The translations under genes were made by a program, and so were the position numbers. Source: Bacillota bacterium (lineage in GTDB: Bacteria > Bacillota > Clostridia > Lachnospirales > Cellulosilyticaceae). From it: a stretch of DNA of 64,000 nt. The notes beneath the pieces are model-generated. The model was not told where the DNA came from and made no database searches. It was given only the letters and a program-made list of their open reading frames with translations. The DNA is taken from NCBI GenBank assembly GCA_023410675.1, contig JAEYPM010000019.1, positions 50,417-114,416 of the forward strand, written 5' to 3'. Positions 25,926-34,131 of this stretch are shown here, piece by piece (the stretch's first letter is position 1; every line of letters begins with the position of its first letter).

Positions 25926-26789
25926 ATGTTAGTTTCAGCAAAAGAAATGTTAACGAAAGCTATGGAAGGAAAATATGCTGTTGGTCAATTTAATATCAAC
26001 AACTTAGAGTGGACAAAAGCTGTTTTGTTAACAGCCGAAGAAAATAAGTCACCAGTTATCTTAGGTGTATCTGAAGGTGCTGGAAAATATATGGGTGGTT
26101 ATAAAACAATAGTAGGTATGGTCAATGGAATGCTTGAAGAATTAAAAATTACTGTTCCAGTTGCCTTACACTTAGACCATGGTAGTTATGAAGGTGCATT
26201 AAAAACAATCGAAGCCGGATTCTCTTCTGTTATGTTTGATGGTTCTCACTACCCTATCGAAGAAAATATTGCAAAAACAAAAGAATTAATTGCACTTACT
26301 AATTCAAAAGGTATTTCTTTAGAAGCAGAAGTTGGTTCTATTGGTGGAGAAGAAGATGGTGTTGTAGGAGCAGGAGAAATTGCTGATGCAAATGAATGTA
26401 AGTTAATTGCTGATTTAGGGGTTACTATGTTAGCAGCAGGTATTGGTAATATCCATGGCAAATACCCTGAAAATTGGAAAGGCTTAGCCTTTGATGCTCT
26501 AGCTCAAATTAAAGAACTTACTGGAAATGTGCCTTTAGTTTTACACGGTGGTACAGGAATTCCTGAAGAAATGATTAAAAAAGCTATTTCTTTAGGTGTT
26601 GCTAAAATTAATGTTAATACAGAATGTCAATTATCTTTTGCAGAAGCAACACGTAAATATATCGAATCTGGCAAAGATTTACAAGGTAAAGGATTTGATC
26701 CACGTAAACTATTAGCTCCTGGCTTTGAAGCGATTAAAGCTACAGTTAAAGAAAAAATAGAGTTATTCGGTTCTGTAAACAAAGCGTAA
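25926..26789 (+). CDS. fba: Class II fructose-1,6-bisphosphate aldolase
   Basis: A 287-aa class II, zinc-dependent aldolase that cleaves fructose-1,6-bisphosphate to DHAP and glyceraldehyde-3-phosphate. It shows LHLDHGSYEG (catalytic Asp and zinc His), the zinc ligands in GNIHGKYP and LVLHGGTGIPEE, and the phosphate-binding KINVNTE segment. ATGGAGG precedes the start. It is monocistronic, with a strong terminator. Codon use is noticeably more optimised than its neighbours, as expected for a highly expressed glycolytic gene. Confidence 0.96.
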   Translation: MLVSAKEMLTKAMEGKYAVGQFNINNLEWTKAVLLTAEENKSPVILGVSEGAGKYMGGYKTIVGMVNGMLEELKITVPVALHLDHGSYEGALKTIEAGFSSVMFDGSHYPIEENIAKTKELIALTNSKGISLEAEVGSIGGEEDGVVGAGEIADANECKLIADLGVTMLAAGIGNIHGKYPENWKGLAFDALAQIKELTGNVPLVLHGGTGIPEEMIKKAISLGVAKINVNTECQLSFAEATRKYIESGKDLQGKGFDPRKLLAPGFEAIKATVKEKIELFGSVNKA

Positions 26790-26800
26790 TTAATCTATAT

Positions 26801-26851
26801 AAAAACAGCTTACTATATTAACTATTAGTTTCCATAGTAAGCTGTTTTTTT
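26801..26851 (+). terminator. Terminator of fba
   Basis: The stem ACAGCTTACTAT/ATAGTAAGCTGT is followed by T7. The A-run on the other side makes it potentially bidirectional. Confidence 0.9.
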
Positions 26852-26909
26852 ACTTAGTGTCAATTCTTATCAATAATTTCACATAGTAGATAGAGGAAGT
26901 CTCCTTTTC

Positions 26910-27386
26910 TTAGTAATTACCTAAAGTTTTTTGAACTAAACAAACCAATTTCCCTATATGTATCCCATCTACAAAAGAATGATGTGCTTGAACAGAAAAG
27001 GGTAGGAGTATTTTCCCATCTCTTTCAAAATATTTCCCCCAATCAAACAAAGGTGTTGCATTATCTTTCATAGGGACATTAACAACGTTAAACAATTCTG
27101 TCTCTTTATTTAAGTAGGTAAATGCTACATCAATTGTGTTAAATAACACAACTTTACCATCAACAAATCAATAACGAAATTCTTCAATTTCATTAGCACA
27201 CTTTGAAACCAAATAGATCATAGACAGGGTAAAGGAATATTTTTCCTCTCTTATTTTATGCAGAAAATGGGTGATATCTAATTCAAGAGATACACAAAAC
27301 TCTGGCTCAATATATTTTCGAAACACTTTACAATGCATAGCACGTTTCCAGTTTTTCTCATCAATCACTACAAAATCATTTGCCAT
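26910..27386 (-). pseudogene. Decayed chloramphenicol acetyltransferase (catA-type)
   Basis: The frame starts at 27386 (AGGAGA ribosome site) with MANDFVVIDEKNWKR, typical of type-A chloramphenicol acetyltransferases. It meets an in-frame TGA at 27165-27167 right after EFRY, where the family usually has Arg (CGA to TGA). The same frame then continues with FVDGKVVLFNTIDVAFTYL to the active-site HHSFVDG motif. Between VPMKDN and DWGKYFERDG about 50-60 residues expected in the ~215-residue family are missing. Two independent lesions mean it is non-functional; the high residual similarity suggests recent decay, perhaps after horizontal acquisition. Confidence 0.88.
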
Positions 27387-27422
27387 AATAAGTCTCCTGT
27401 CTTAAAATTTTTTTAAAAAAGT

Positions 27423-27452
27423 ATAGAACATATGTTCTATTTGTGTTATACT
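27423..27452 (+). promoter_or_regulatory. LexA (SOS) box overlapping promoter
   Basis: ATAGAACATATGTTCTAT (27423-27440) is a perfect palindrome containing the Gram-positive LexA core GAAC-N4-GTTC. It lies between a weak -35 (27424-27429) and -10 TATACT (27447-27452) driving the plus-strand small ORF. A TATACT also flanks it on the minus strand towards the CAT pseudogene. Confidence 0.75.
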
Positions 27453-27496
27453 ATAAAAAATAATATCAATTTATCAGATATAAGGAGGATTTAGTG

Positions 27497-27616
27497 ATGA
27501 GCATAGCAGGAAATATCAATGATATCTTAAACCAATTACAACTACTTATTAAAATTTATGGCAATGCTAGTCTGCTAGATATTCAAAAATCTATCGCTAC
27601 TGTAAAACATAAGTAA
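27497..27616 (+). CDS. SOS-box-controlled small protein (39 aa)
   Basis: ATG at 27497 follows TAAGGAGG by eight bases. The ORF MSIAGNINDILNQLQLLIKI... has 39 codons and ends in a basic tail (ATVKHK). It is probably one or two amphipathic helices without a clear signal peptide. The LexA box 60-75 bp upstream implies induction by DNA damage, as for small cell-division inhibitors or toxins, but no family is recognised. It converges with folC, with only 2 bp between stop codons and no terminator, so its transcript should run antisense into folC. Confidence 0.7.
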   Translation: MSIAGNINDILNQLQLLIKIYGNASLLDIQKSIATVKHK

Positions 27617-27618
27617 TT

Positions 27619-28902
27619 TTATACGCTATTAACTTTTTCTACGCACTTTTTAGCATCAGCCACTATATAAAGAGAACCACATATCACCAGTGTATCATTT
27701 GCCCCCATACTACTTATACTTTCTTTATAGGCTTCTTCAAGTGTATTAAACCCTCTCACATAATTACATAACGCTTTTGCCTTTGGTAGCAGCTTCTCAT
27801 AAGCTGCTGCTCTAGGATGATTTGGTGTAATCAGCATAAGCTGATCGCAAATAGGCGTTATTGTTTCCAGTGCCCCAAGATAGTCCTTATCTTCTAACAT
27901 TCCAAAAATAACAGTAATCTTATTTAAAGCTATATCTTGTAGTGCTCTAGCTAATGCCTGTATTCCTGATAAATTATGAGCACCATCTACAATCACATAA
28001 GGCTTATTAGCGATTACTTCCATTCTCCCTTGCCATTTTGCATTTTTCATCCCATCTATAATAGACTCTTCAGATATAAGGTACCCTTTACTTTTTAGTG
28101 CATTTATTGTTTCTAGTGCAGTAATCCCGTTGGCTATCTGATGTCTTCCTATAAGTGGTATATGGACGAGCATTCCTTGGTAACTTATTTTACTTCCCTC
28201 TAAATTACTTTCTAGAACATAAACTTTATGCATATCTCCTACATAAAGTATATTGTTTTTCTTTTCAACCGAACTTTTTATCACCTGTATAACACAATCT
28301 TCTTGAAGAGGATAGCTTACTGTAATGCTATTAGGCTTTATAATGCCACACTTTTCTTTTGCAATTTGTGCAGTATTATCTCCAAGTACTTTGGTGTGAT
28401 CTAGGCTAATAGATGTAATCACAGAAACTAATGGATTTTTAATCACATTTGTAGCATCATATTTTCCTCCAAGACCTGTTTCTAGTACAACAATATCACA
28501 GCCCTGCTTGGCAAACCAAAGAAATGCTATTGCTGTAATCAGTTCAAACTCTGATAAGGGTTCATCCGTCTGGGCGAACTTTTCAGCATACTCTTTAGCT
28601 ACAATAGTCAAGCTACTTAACTCTTCCTTTGAAATCATTTTAAAATCTATTTGCATTCTTTCTCTAAAATCTATGATATAAGGTGAAGTATACATCCCTG
28701 TTTTATAACCAGCATTTGTTAGTACAGATGCTGTCATAGCTGCCACAGAACCCTTCCCATTTGTTCCAGCAATATGGACAAACTTTAATCGATCTTGGGG
28801 ATTTCCCAAAAACTCCATAAATTTTTTTATTCTATGCGTCCCAGGTTTACCTGTAAACATACTGAAACTGTGTATATACTTTAATGTATCTTCATAGTTC
28901 AT
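27619..28902 (-). CDS. folC: Folylpolyglutamate synthase/dihydrofolate synthase
   Basis: This Mur-ligase-like enzyme adds glutamate to folates. It has the P-loop VHIAGTNGKGSVAAM, VLETGLGGKYDATN and the C-terminal DGAHNLSG motif. The chosen start (28902, MNYEDTLKYIHS) gives 427 aa and agrees with the family N-terminus; GGAG lies 12 bases upstream, rather far. The longer frame to 28941 adds 13 residues (MNATHRTKEKWQI) and is less likely. It is monocistronic. Confidence 0.93.
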   Translation of the reverse strand: MNYEDTLKYIHSFSMFTGKPGTHRIKKFMEFLGNPQDRLKFVHIAGTNGKGSVAAMTASVLTNAGYKTGMYTSPYIIDFRERMQIDFKMISKEELSSLTIVAKEYAEKFAQTDEPLSEFELITAIAFLWFAKQGCDIVVLETGLGGKYDATNVIKNPLVSVITSISLDHTKVLGDNTAQIAKEKCGIIKPNSITVSYPLQEDCVIQVIKSSVEKKNNILYVGDMHKVYVLESNLEGSKISYQGMLVHIPLIGRHQIANGITALETINALKSKGYLISEESIIDGMKNAKWQGRMEVIANKPYVIVDGAHNLSGIQALARALQDIALNKITVIFGMLEDKDYLGALETITPICDQLMLITPNHPRAAAYEKLLPKAKALCNYVRGFNTLEEAYKESISSMGANDTLVICGSLYIVADAKKCVEKVNSV

Positions 28903-28935
28903 AATCTGCCATTTCTCCTTAGTTCTATGGGTAGC

Positions 28936-28969
28936 ATTCACATAGTATAAAAATAATTAACAAGTGAAT
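28936..28969. repeat. Inverted repeat ATTCAC-N22-GTGAAT upstream of folC
   Basis: One of several dispersed elements with TTCAC and GTGAA arms separated by about 21-22 bp. It overlaps the presumed folC promoter region (TATACT on the minus strand inside it). Confidence 0.5.
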
Positions 28970-29020
28970 TTAATATATTATATCATACCAAACAATAAGG
29001 TAAATAAATTTCAATAAATA

Positions 29021-29079
29021 AGTTAAGCGTTCTTATTATTTCTCTACAAATTATAGAAAAACAACAAGAACGCTTATAT
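29021..29079 (-). terminator. Terminator of hemerythrin/DUF1858 operon
   Basis: The stem AAGCGTTCTTATT/AACAAGAACGCTT (29025-29037 and 29063-29075) lies 50 bp after the hemerythrin stop. It has a long AT loop and a moderate T-rich tail. Confidence 0.65.
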
Positions 29080-29126
29080 AGTAAAGCCTATATATAGGAT
29101 AACATCTTATATCTTTACGTCTAAAG

Positions 29127-29687
29127 TTAGCTATAAATATACTTCTTTTCAAGTGCTTCAAGCATTTGAATATATTTGTCCTGAACATTTTTATCTTGCA
29201 TTTCTTTTTCAAATGCTTCACATTCACTGTTTATTTTATCAAGAGTTTCTTTGCTAAGTCCTCTTTCGGCAAATGGGTAGGCTATACCATCTTCTTTATC
29301 GATATGTCTATTTAATAGGTTTGCATAACCTACTGCATTTGCAATCACATCAATTTTTGCTTCTTCATCGCCATCTTTTACTTTCGCAAGGGACTCTTCA
29401 AGTTCTTTGATATGGAACCTGCCTAAATCATGTTCAACTAACATGCCATGCTGAACAAGCTTCGTGGCTGCTCCACCTATTTCATCAATCATTCTATTAA
29501 AAAGCATTTTTTCTTCTTTCCCATGATGATGTGCATCTGCATAATTTCTTACAAAATCAATCATTTGCTCAAAATCTTTATAATCAATGTCTTTCCCTTT
29601 TAAAATATCATAGCTCGCTTTTTTGATAACCTTTAACATTCTTTTTATAAACTTATGTTCCTCTACCATAAGTAAGATACCATTCAT
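29127..29687 (-). CDS. Hemerythrin-like HHE-domain protein
   Basis: This 186-aa four-helix protein has a histidine/glutamate pattern consistent with a di-iron hemerythrin site: His-11, His-53 to His-55, Glu-58/59, His-80/86, His-128 and Glu-132. Such proteins bind oxygen or NO, or carry iron for Fe-S repair. It starts 4 bp after the 208-aa protein and is last in the DUF1858 operon. The exact ligand set is inferred. Confidence 0.88.
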   Translation of the reverse strand: MNGILLMVEEHKFIKRMLKVIKKASYDILKGKDIDYKDFEQMIDFVRNYADAHHHGKEEKMLFNRMIDEIGGAATKLVQHGMLVEHDLGRFHIKELEESLAKVKDGDEEAKIDVIANAVGYANLLNRHIDKEDGIAYPFAERGLSKETLDKINSECEAFEKEMQDKNVQDKYIQMLEALEKKYIYS

Positions 29688-29691
29688 CGTA

Positions 29692-30318
29692 TTACCTCCT
29701 TTTAATCGTTCTTAGTCCATCATCTGTGTGGATAAAGGAGTAGTTTGGATTTGCAGTATGAACAAAGGAAGCTATCCAAGCATCTTGTAATTGATAATAG
29801 TCATCTACATCTGCTCCTAGAGCATCCCAATAGTCCTTATGAAGACAGATTGCAATACGCCATGAAAACCCTTCTTCTGAGTCTAATACTGCTTCATTAA
29901 CATGATCACAAGGCATTCCTAAAAGCATAAAATCAAACACATGTGTAAATAATTCTTTTGGTGTAGCAGATGATGCGTCAACTAGAGCAGCTGCCCTTTT
30001 AGCATTTGCCTCATAAACTTGCATTAATTCTTCTATTTTTATATCATAATTATGTGTAAGCTCTACTATAACTGAAGCAATTCTATATTCAACACTTTGT
30101 ATTCTTGATTGAAGCCAGCCATGGATATTGGCATGATCGATAACTTCTTCTAAAGATCTTAAATCTGGAGCTCCAAATTTATGATAGATAGATGATTTTA
30201 TCTCATCAACTGGTATATTTTTTGCCGCTGCAAAGCGTAATATTTCTTCTAATATTCCTTCATGCCATAAAATTTTATTATATAACCAATAATGAATTTT
30301 CCCTAAAAATGCACTCAT
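29692..30318 (-). CDS. Uncharacterised protein in hemerythrin/DUF1858 operon (208 aa)
   Basis: I do not recognise the family. The sequence is soluble and helical in the first half (MSAFLGKIHYWLYNKILWHEGILEEIL). It has conserved-looking His/Trp/Tyr positions, a single Cys in GMPCDHVNEAV and the C-terminal WDALGADVDDYYQLQDAW. It is tightly sandwiched between the DUF1858 protein (10-bp gap) and the hemerythrin (4-bp gap), so a role in oxygen, NO or Fe-S stress is likely by association only. Confidence 0.8.
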   Translation of the reverse strand: MSAFLGKIHYWLYNKILWHEGILEEILRFAAAKNIPVDEIKSSIYHKFGAPDLRSLEEVIDHANIHGWLQSRIQSVEYRIASVIVELTHNYDIKIEELMQVYEANAKRAAALVDASSATPKELFTHVFDFMLLGMPCDHVNEAVLDSEEGFSWRIAICLHKDYWDALGADVDDYYQLQDAWIASFVHTANPNYSFIHTDDGLRTIKRR

Positions 30319-30328
30319 TATTCCCTCC

Positions 30329-30529
30329 TCAAATTGCTTCTACTGTTTCTCTTAATGCTTTTATTACCTTATCTACATCAATTCCATGTACTTGGCATGC
30401 TTCTCCTATAGTTTCTGCTTGTGCTGAAGGGCATCCTATGCACCCCATCCCAAACCCACTTAATACTTTAACTGCATTTGGATAATTTCTAATGACTTCT
30501 CCAATTGTTATATTCTCAGAAATTTTCAT
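30329..30529 (-). CDS. DUF1858 domain protein (66 aa)
   Basis: Start at 30529 (MKISENITIGEVIRNYP) behind GGAGGT. A DUF1858 / ScdA-N-like domain with the motif GMGCIGCPSAQAET (CxxC). It resembles the N-terminal part of di-iron RIC proteins that repair nitrosatively damaged Fe-S clusters; here the hemerythrin part is a separate gene downstream. First gene of the three-gene operon. Confidence 0.88.
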   Translation of the reverse strand: MKISENITIGEVIRNYPNAVKVLSGFGMGCIGCPSAQAETIGEACQVHGIDVDKVIKALRETVEAI

Positions 30530-30687
30530 AATCATACCTCCATTATTTTTTATATAGTGTATTGCATTCACATTTTAAATACAAAAGTATATAATATGAA
30601 TGTATTTCTTTGTATCTATCCCCATTATATATCTAGTTATTATTATTTTTCGTACCCTCAGTTACCAAACTATTCACTTTAGTAAAT

Positions 30688-31926
30688 TCAAGACATTAGT
30701 CTTTTTTCACCTTCCAAAGCTTTAATTTCTTTAATGTCTTGTGTTACTTCTACAATACCTAAAAATTCACCTTGTTGATCCCTAACTGCGAAATATCTAA
30801 TATATGCAAATTTATCTCCCATTTTAATCCAAAAATCTTCATGATCTTTTTTACCACTTGTAAGATCTTTTACTATTTGCTCTACAATATGAATACTTGC
30901 AGGCGGGTGGCAATTTGTTACTGCTCTGCCAATAACCGACCTTGTTCTAGCAAAAATTCGTTCTTTACTTTGAGAAAAATAGCTTACAAGGCCCTCCTTG
31001 TTTACAAAAGTAATATCTATAGGTAAGGTATTTAGCATAGCGTTAAGTTCACAAATTTTCAAAGAGCCTACATCTAAAGGAATTGTATCGTTTTCTAGTA
31101 TTTTTTTGTTAGATAAAGAAGTCTTATCTATTTCCTTTTTATCTACCTGCCATTTACCTTCTGGTTTCATAAGACAATAACCTATTTCATCACTATCTTT
31201 ATCTATAATCTTCCATTCATCTTCTGATAGGGTATCTATAACCATAGGCATTAAAATATTTTCTTCCTTATAAATCATTTCCTTTATACGACTAATCATG
31301 TCTTCTATTTGTTTTGCAAACGCTTCTCTTTTTTGATTGTTTTGGTGATTGTCATGGTTGCTTAGCCGATTCTTAACATCTTTAATGCCTGCTCTAATTT
31401 CATCATCTACCCCCCACATTACTTTTGGTGGCGTGACAATACCATACTTCTCCATGAATGGAAAGATTAAATTTTCTTTTCTGCTATAATGGTTATTAAT
31501 CTCCAATAAAGAACGGATATCCTCAAGCAATTTATGGGTATTATCTTGGGAATCCTCTTCTTTAAAGTTTTCAAGATCTTTATTTATTTTTTCATTAATC
31601 AGCTTCTCTATCTCCCTATTTTCTAAATAGAAGGTTTGCACTGGATGCCCACTAATCTTTTTTAATTCTAAAGGCTTGTGGATATCTTCAATAGATCCTT
31701 TAAAGACAGCTGCGTGTACATCACATAATCTTTGGATTTCTTCTATGGGCATGCCCTCTTCTACAAGTGCTTGCTCCATTTCTGCAATCTCAGAAGATGA
31801 AATACCTTCAGTAAGTTTTTCAAACTCATCTTTTACTTCGTCTACACTTTTGCCTTGATGCAGCTTGCCAATTATGTTTTTTAGCTGCTTTTGTCTATAC
31901 TCTCTATTATTAATTAACTCACTCAT
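30688..31926 (-). CDS. DUF438-hemerythrin-PAS protein
   Basis: A 412-aa protein with three modules. A DUF438 N-terminal domain (residues ~10-80, LKNIIGKLHQGKSVDEVK) is followed by a hemerythrin-like helical domain (~90-240, with His and Glu residues such as NNHYSRKENLIFP). A C-terminal PAS domain (~285-400, ITFVNKEGLVSYFSQSKERIF) completes it. It probably senses or binds oxygen/NO. It is the second gene after fprA (35-bp gap), with AAAGGAGAAGG at the start, and is separated by about 160 bp from the DUF1858 operon. Confidence 0.88.
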   Translation of the reverse strand: MSELINNREYRQKQLKNIIGKLHQGKSVDEVKDEFEKLTEGISSSEIAEMEQALVEEGMPIEEIQRLCDVHAAVFKGSIEDIHKPLELKKISGHPVQTFYLENREIEKLINEKINKDLENFKEEDSQDNTHKLLEDIRSLLEINNHYSRKENLIFPFMEKYGIVTPPKVMWGVDDEIRAGIKDVKNRLSNHDNHQNNQKREAFAKQIEDMISRIKEMIYKEENILMPMVIDTLSEDEWKIIDKDSDEIGYCLMKPEGKWQVDKKEIDKTSLSNKKILENDTIPLDVGSLKICELNAMLNTLPIDITFVNKEGLVSYFSQSKERIFARTRSVIGRAVTNCHPPASIHIVEQIVKDLTSGKKDHEDFWIKMGDKFAYIRYFAVRDQQGEFLGIVEVTQDIKEIKALEGEKRLMS

Positions 31927-31961
31927 TTAGCTCCTTCTCCTTTAGCTTTTTAATAAACCAT

Positions 31962-33152
31962 TTAGGCGTTTTGCATAATCTTTTGTGCGAAGTCTTTTCC
32001 AAATTGAATACATGCCTCACATTCTTCTTCACTTGGCATATATTTTACCTTTATTGCTTCTTGTATTACCTTAATACCACACTTTTCTAAGTGCTGCTCT
32101 AGAAGTTTAGGTGATTCTCCACTCCATCCATAACTACCAAAGGCTGCTCCTACCCTTTTCAGAAACTTAAGACCCATAATCTCATCAACTATAGGTGTTA
32201 ATGACCCTAAAATTCCATTATTAACTGTTGAAGATCCTAAAATGATTCCCTTGCTCTTAAACACTTCTGCAAGTACATCATTTTTGTCTGACTTAGCACT
32301 ATTAAATATCTTATACTTCACACCTTGCCTGCCAAGTCCTTTTCCTATCATCTCTGCCATCGTATGTGTGGCACCCCACATTGAATTGTATATAATGACA
32401 ACACTGTTTTCAGTTTCACCTGTTGCCCATTTTTCATACTGCTCAACAATCTGCATAGGATTCTCTCTCCAAATAATGCCGTGACTAGGTGCGATCATAT
32501 TCACTGGCAAATTAAATTTCTTGATCTCTTCAATTTTTTTAGTGACAAATTTGCTAAATGGGGTAAGAATGTTGGCATAATATTTCAGTGCTTCTTGATA
32601 TACTTCTGTCTCATCGACTTCATCATTGAATATTCCTGATGAAGCATAATGCTGTCCAAAAGCATCATTTGAAAATAAAATATTTTCTCCTGTAAGATAA
32701 GTAAACATACTATCAGGCCAGTGAAGCATGGTGGCTTCTATAAAAATCAAGTCATTTTTGCCAATGTTAATTTTATCTCCTGTTGAAACAACCTTAAAAT
32801 TCCAATTCTTGTAATAATATTTTTTTACACTTTCCAACCCTTTTTTAGATACAATTACTGTGGCATTAGGAATATACTCCATAATGGTGGGTAATGCTCC
32901 TGAATGATCCGGCTCTGCATGGTTGACAACAACATAGTCTATGGTGCTGATATCCACCACTTCTTTCAGATTTTCCATAAACCTATCTGTTAATGACTCC
33001 CAAACAGTATCAATGAGTACTGTTTTTTCATCTTTTATTAAATAAGCATTATAACTTGTTCCTCTGTGTGTCGATAATTCATATCCATGAAAGTGCCTTA
33101 CTTTCCAATCTGTTGCTCCAACCCAAAATATATTATCTGCTAATGTTTTCAT
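31962..33152 (-). CDS. fprA: Flavodiiron protein FprA (A-type flavoprotein)
   Basis: This flavodiiron O2/NO reductase has a beta-lactamase-like di-iron domain with NHAEPDHSGALP (the HxExDH motif) and APSHGI. A C-terminal flavodoxin domain carries IIYNSMWGATHTMAEMIG as the FMN-binding loop and GSSTVNNGIL. The start is ATG at 33150-33152, nine bases after AAAGGGTG; the upstream GTG at 33164 belongs to that ribosome site. The protein is 396 aa and has no fused rubredoxin domain. It reduces O2 to water or NO to N2O in anaerobes. Confidence 0.94.
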   Translation of the reverse strand: MKTLADNIFWVGATDWKVRHFHGYELSTHRGTSYNAYLIKDEKTVLIDTVWESLTDRFMENLKEVVDISTIDYVVVNHAEPDHSGALPTIMEYIPNATVIVSKKGLESVKKYYYKNWNFKVVSTGDKINIGKNDLIFIEATMLHWPDSMFTYLTGENILFSNDAFGQHYASSGIFNDEVDETEVYQEALKYYANILTPFSKFVTKKIEEIKKFNLPVNMIAPSHGIIWRENPMQIVEQYEKWATGETENSVVIIYNSMWGATHTMAEMIGKGLGRQGVKYKIFNSAKSDKNDVLAEVFKSKGIILGSSTVNNGILGSLTPIVDEIMGLKFLKRVGAAFGSYGWSGESPKLLEQHLEKCGIKVIQEAIKVKYMPSEEECEACIQFGKDFAQKIMQNA

Positions 33153-33244
33153 GTAAAAATACACCCTTTCTTATGATCATTATGGTTTTAATATTGTAAG
33201 TTTACCCATTGTTTCTTGTCTTATCCAAGTTATTCTCTACTATC

Positions 33245-33305
33245 CTATATTTTTGTAACAAAAAAATTCCCACGAATTCTTTCTAATAAAAAGACTCGAG
33301 GGAAT
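33245..33305 (-). terminator. Terminator of cheX gene
   Basis: The imperfect stem ATTCCCTCGA...TCGTGGGAAT (33259-33305) is followed on the minus strand by TTTTTTTGTTAC. Confidence 0.75.
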
Positions 33306-33352
33306 GAATAGAACACACATTTTAGAATTTCAATATGCTATCTTAATTTATT

Positions 33353-33820
33353 TTATTTTGGTTTATATGTTATATCAATATGAACGTATTCACCTCCAGC
33401 AAACTCTAATGGTATACATATTAACGTTGCTTTAGGTTGATGCTTTAAAAAAGCTTCTCTATTTAGAATAGAAGGCGGTGTAATATCAACATTAATATTA
33501 TTTACAGCAAAAATACCTGCTACCTTACCTAAGATCATATTACAGAGCTCTGAAATTGCACTAATTGTCATTTCATCTACAACAGTAATAGTCGTTCCCC
33601 CTAGCATGATCGACGAAATTTTACATGCTAAAGATTCCTTAAGTGACATAATCACATTTCCTTCTAATTCTCCTGTTAAACCAATTAAAACAATAATATG
33701 ATCATGATCATAAAGACTATTTTTAATATATATTTTCCCGAGCATTGGGTTCATACCTGTGATTTCTTGTATAACAATTTGACTTGCTTGTATAAATGGA
33801 TTTATATGCTCAGCCTTCAT
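33353..33820 (-). CDS. CheX-family chemotaxis phosphatase-like protein
   Basis: A 155-aa CheX/CheC-type domain with a helix SAISELCNMILGKVAGI containing the ExxN catalytic signature and the family beginning INPFIQASQIVIQE. CheX dephosphorylates CheY-P; no other chemotaxis gene is in the window, so it is an orphan here and may act on another receiver domain. It is monocistronic, with its own promoter and terminator. Confidence 0.88.
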   Translation of the reverse strand: MKAEHINPFIQASQIVIQEITGMNPMLGKIYIKNSLYDHDHIIVLIGLTGELEGNVIMSLKESLACKISSIMLGGTTITVVDEMTISAISELCNMILGKVAGIFAVNNINVDITPPSILNREAFLKHQPKATLICIPLEFAGGEYVHIDITYKPK

Positions 33821-33966
33821 ATTTTCTCTCCTCCATAGATTAATAGCTGATATATTTAGCAGTCCTTACCAACATATCCCCCAATAACAAGTATTAATAT
33901 ATCTTTTTTCCATTCACATAGTATCAATCACTATTTACCCTATGGATTTTGTCCTTAATATATATT

Positions 33967-33996
33967 ATTATAAAAAATTTTGTATAATTTTGTCAA
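33967..33996 (-). promoter_or_regulatory. Promoter of cheX gene
   Basis: Minus strand: TTGACA (33991-33996), an 18-bp spacer and TATAAT (33967-33972): both consensus hexamers. The leader would be about 140 nt and contains the CTATGTGAATG motif at about 33913. Confidence 0.65.
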
Positions 33997-34038
33997 GTTT
34001 TGATACAATAAGTCGCTGATCTAATAAAATCCAATCAA

Positions 34039-34097
34039 AAATAGCTCTTTCTTGCCTAGAATTACTTCTCAGTACTCTAGGCAAGAAAAAGCTATTT
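34039..34097 (-). terminator. Terminator of SpoIID-like gene
   Basis: A long stem of about 20 bp, with CTTGCCTAGA/TCTAGGCAAG as its core, lies 35 bp after the stop codon. It ends in an AT-rich tail (ATTTTTGATTGG on the minus strand). Confidence 0.8.
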
Positions 34098-34131
34098 ACT
34101 TAATATATCCATACTCTATTTAGTTGAAATT

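Noticed and set aside
27150..27170. Recoding of the TGA (selenocysteine) in the CAT gene
   Set aside because: The family has Arg at this site, the gene also has a large internal deletion, and no selenocysteine element was seen.
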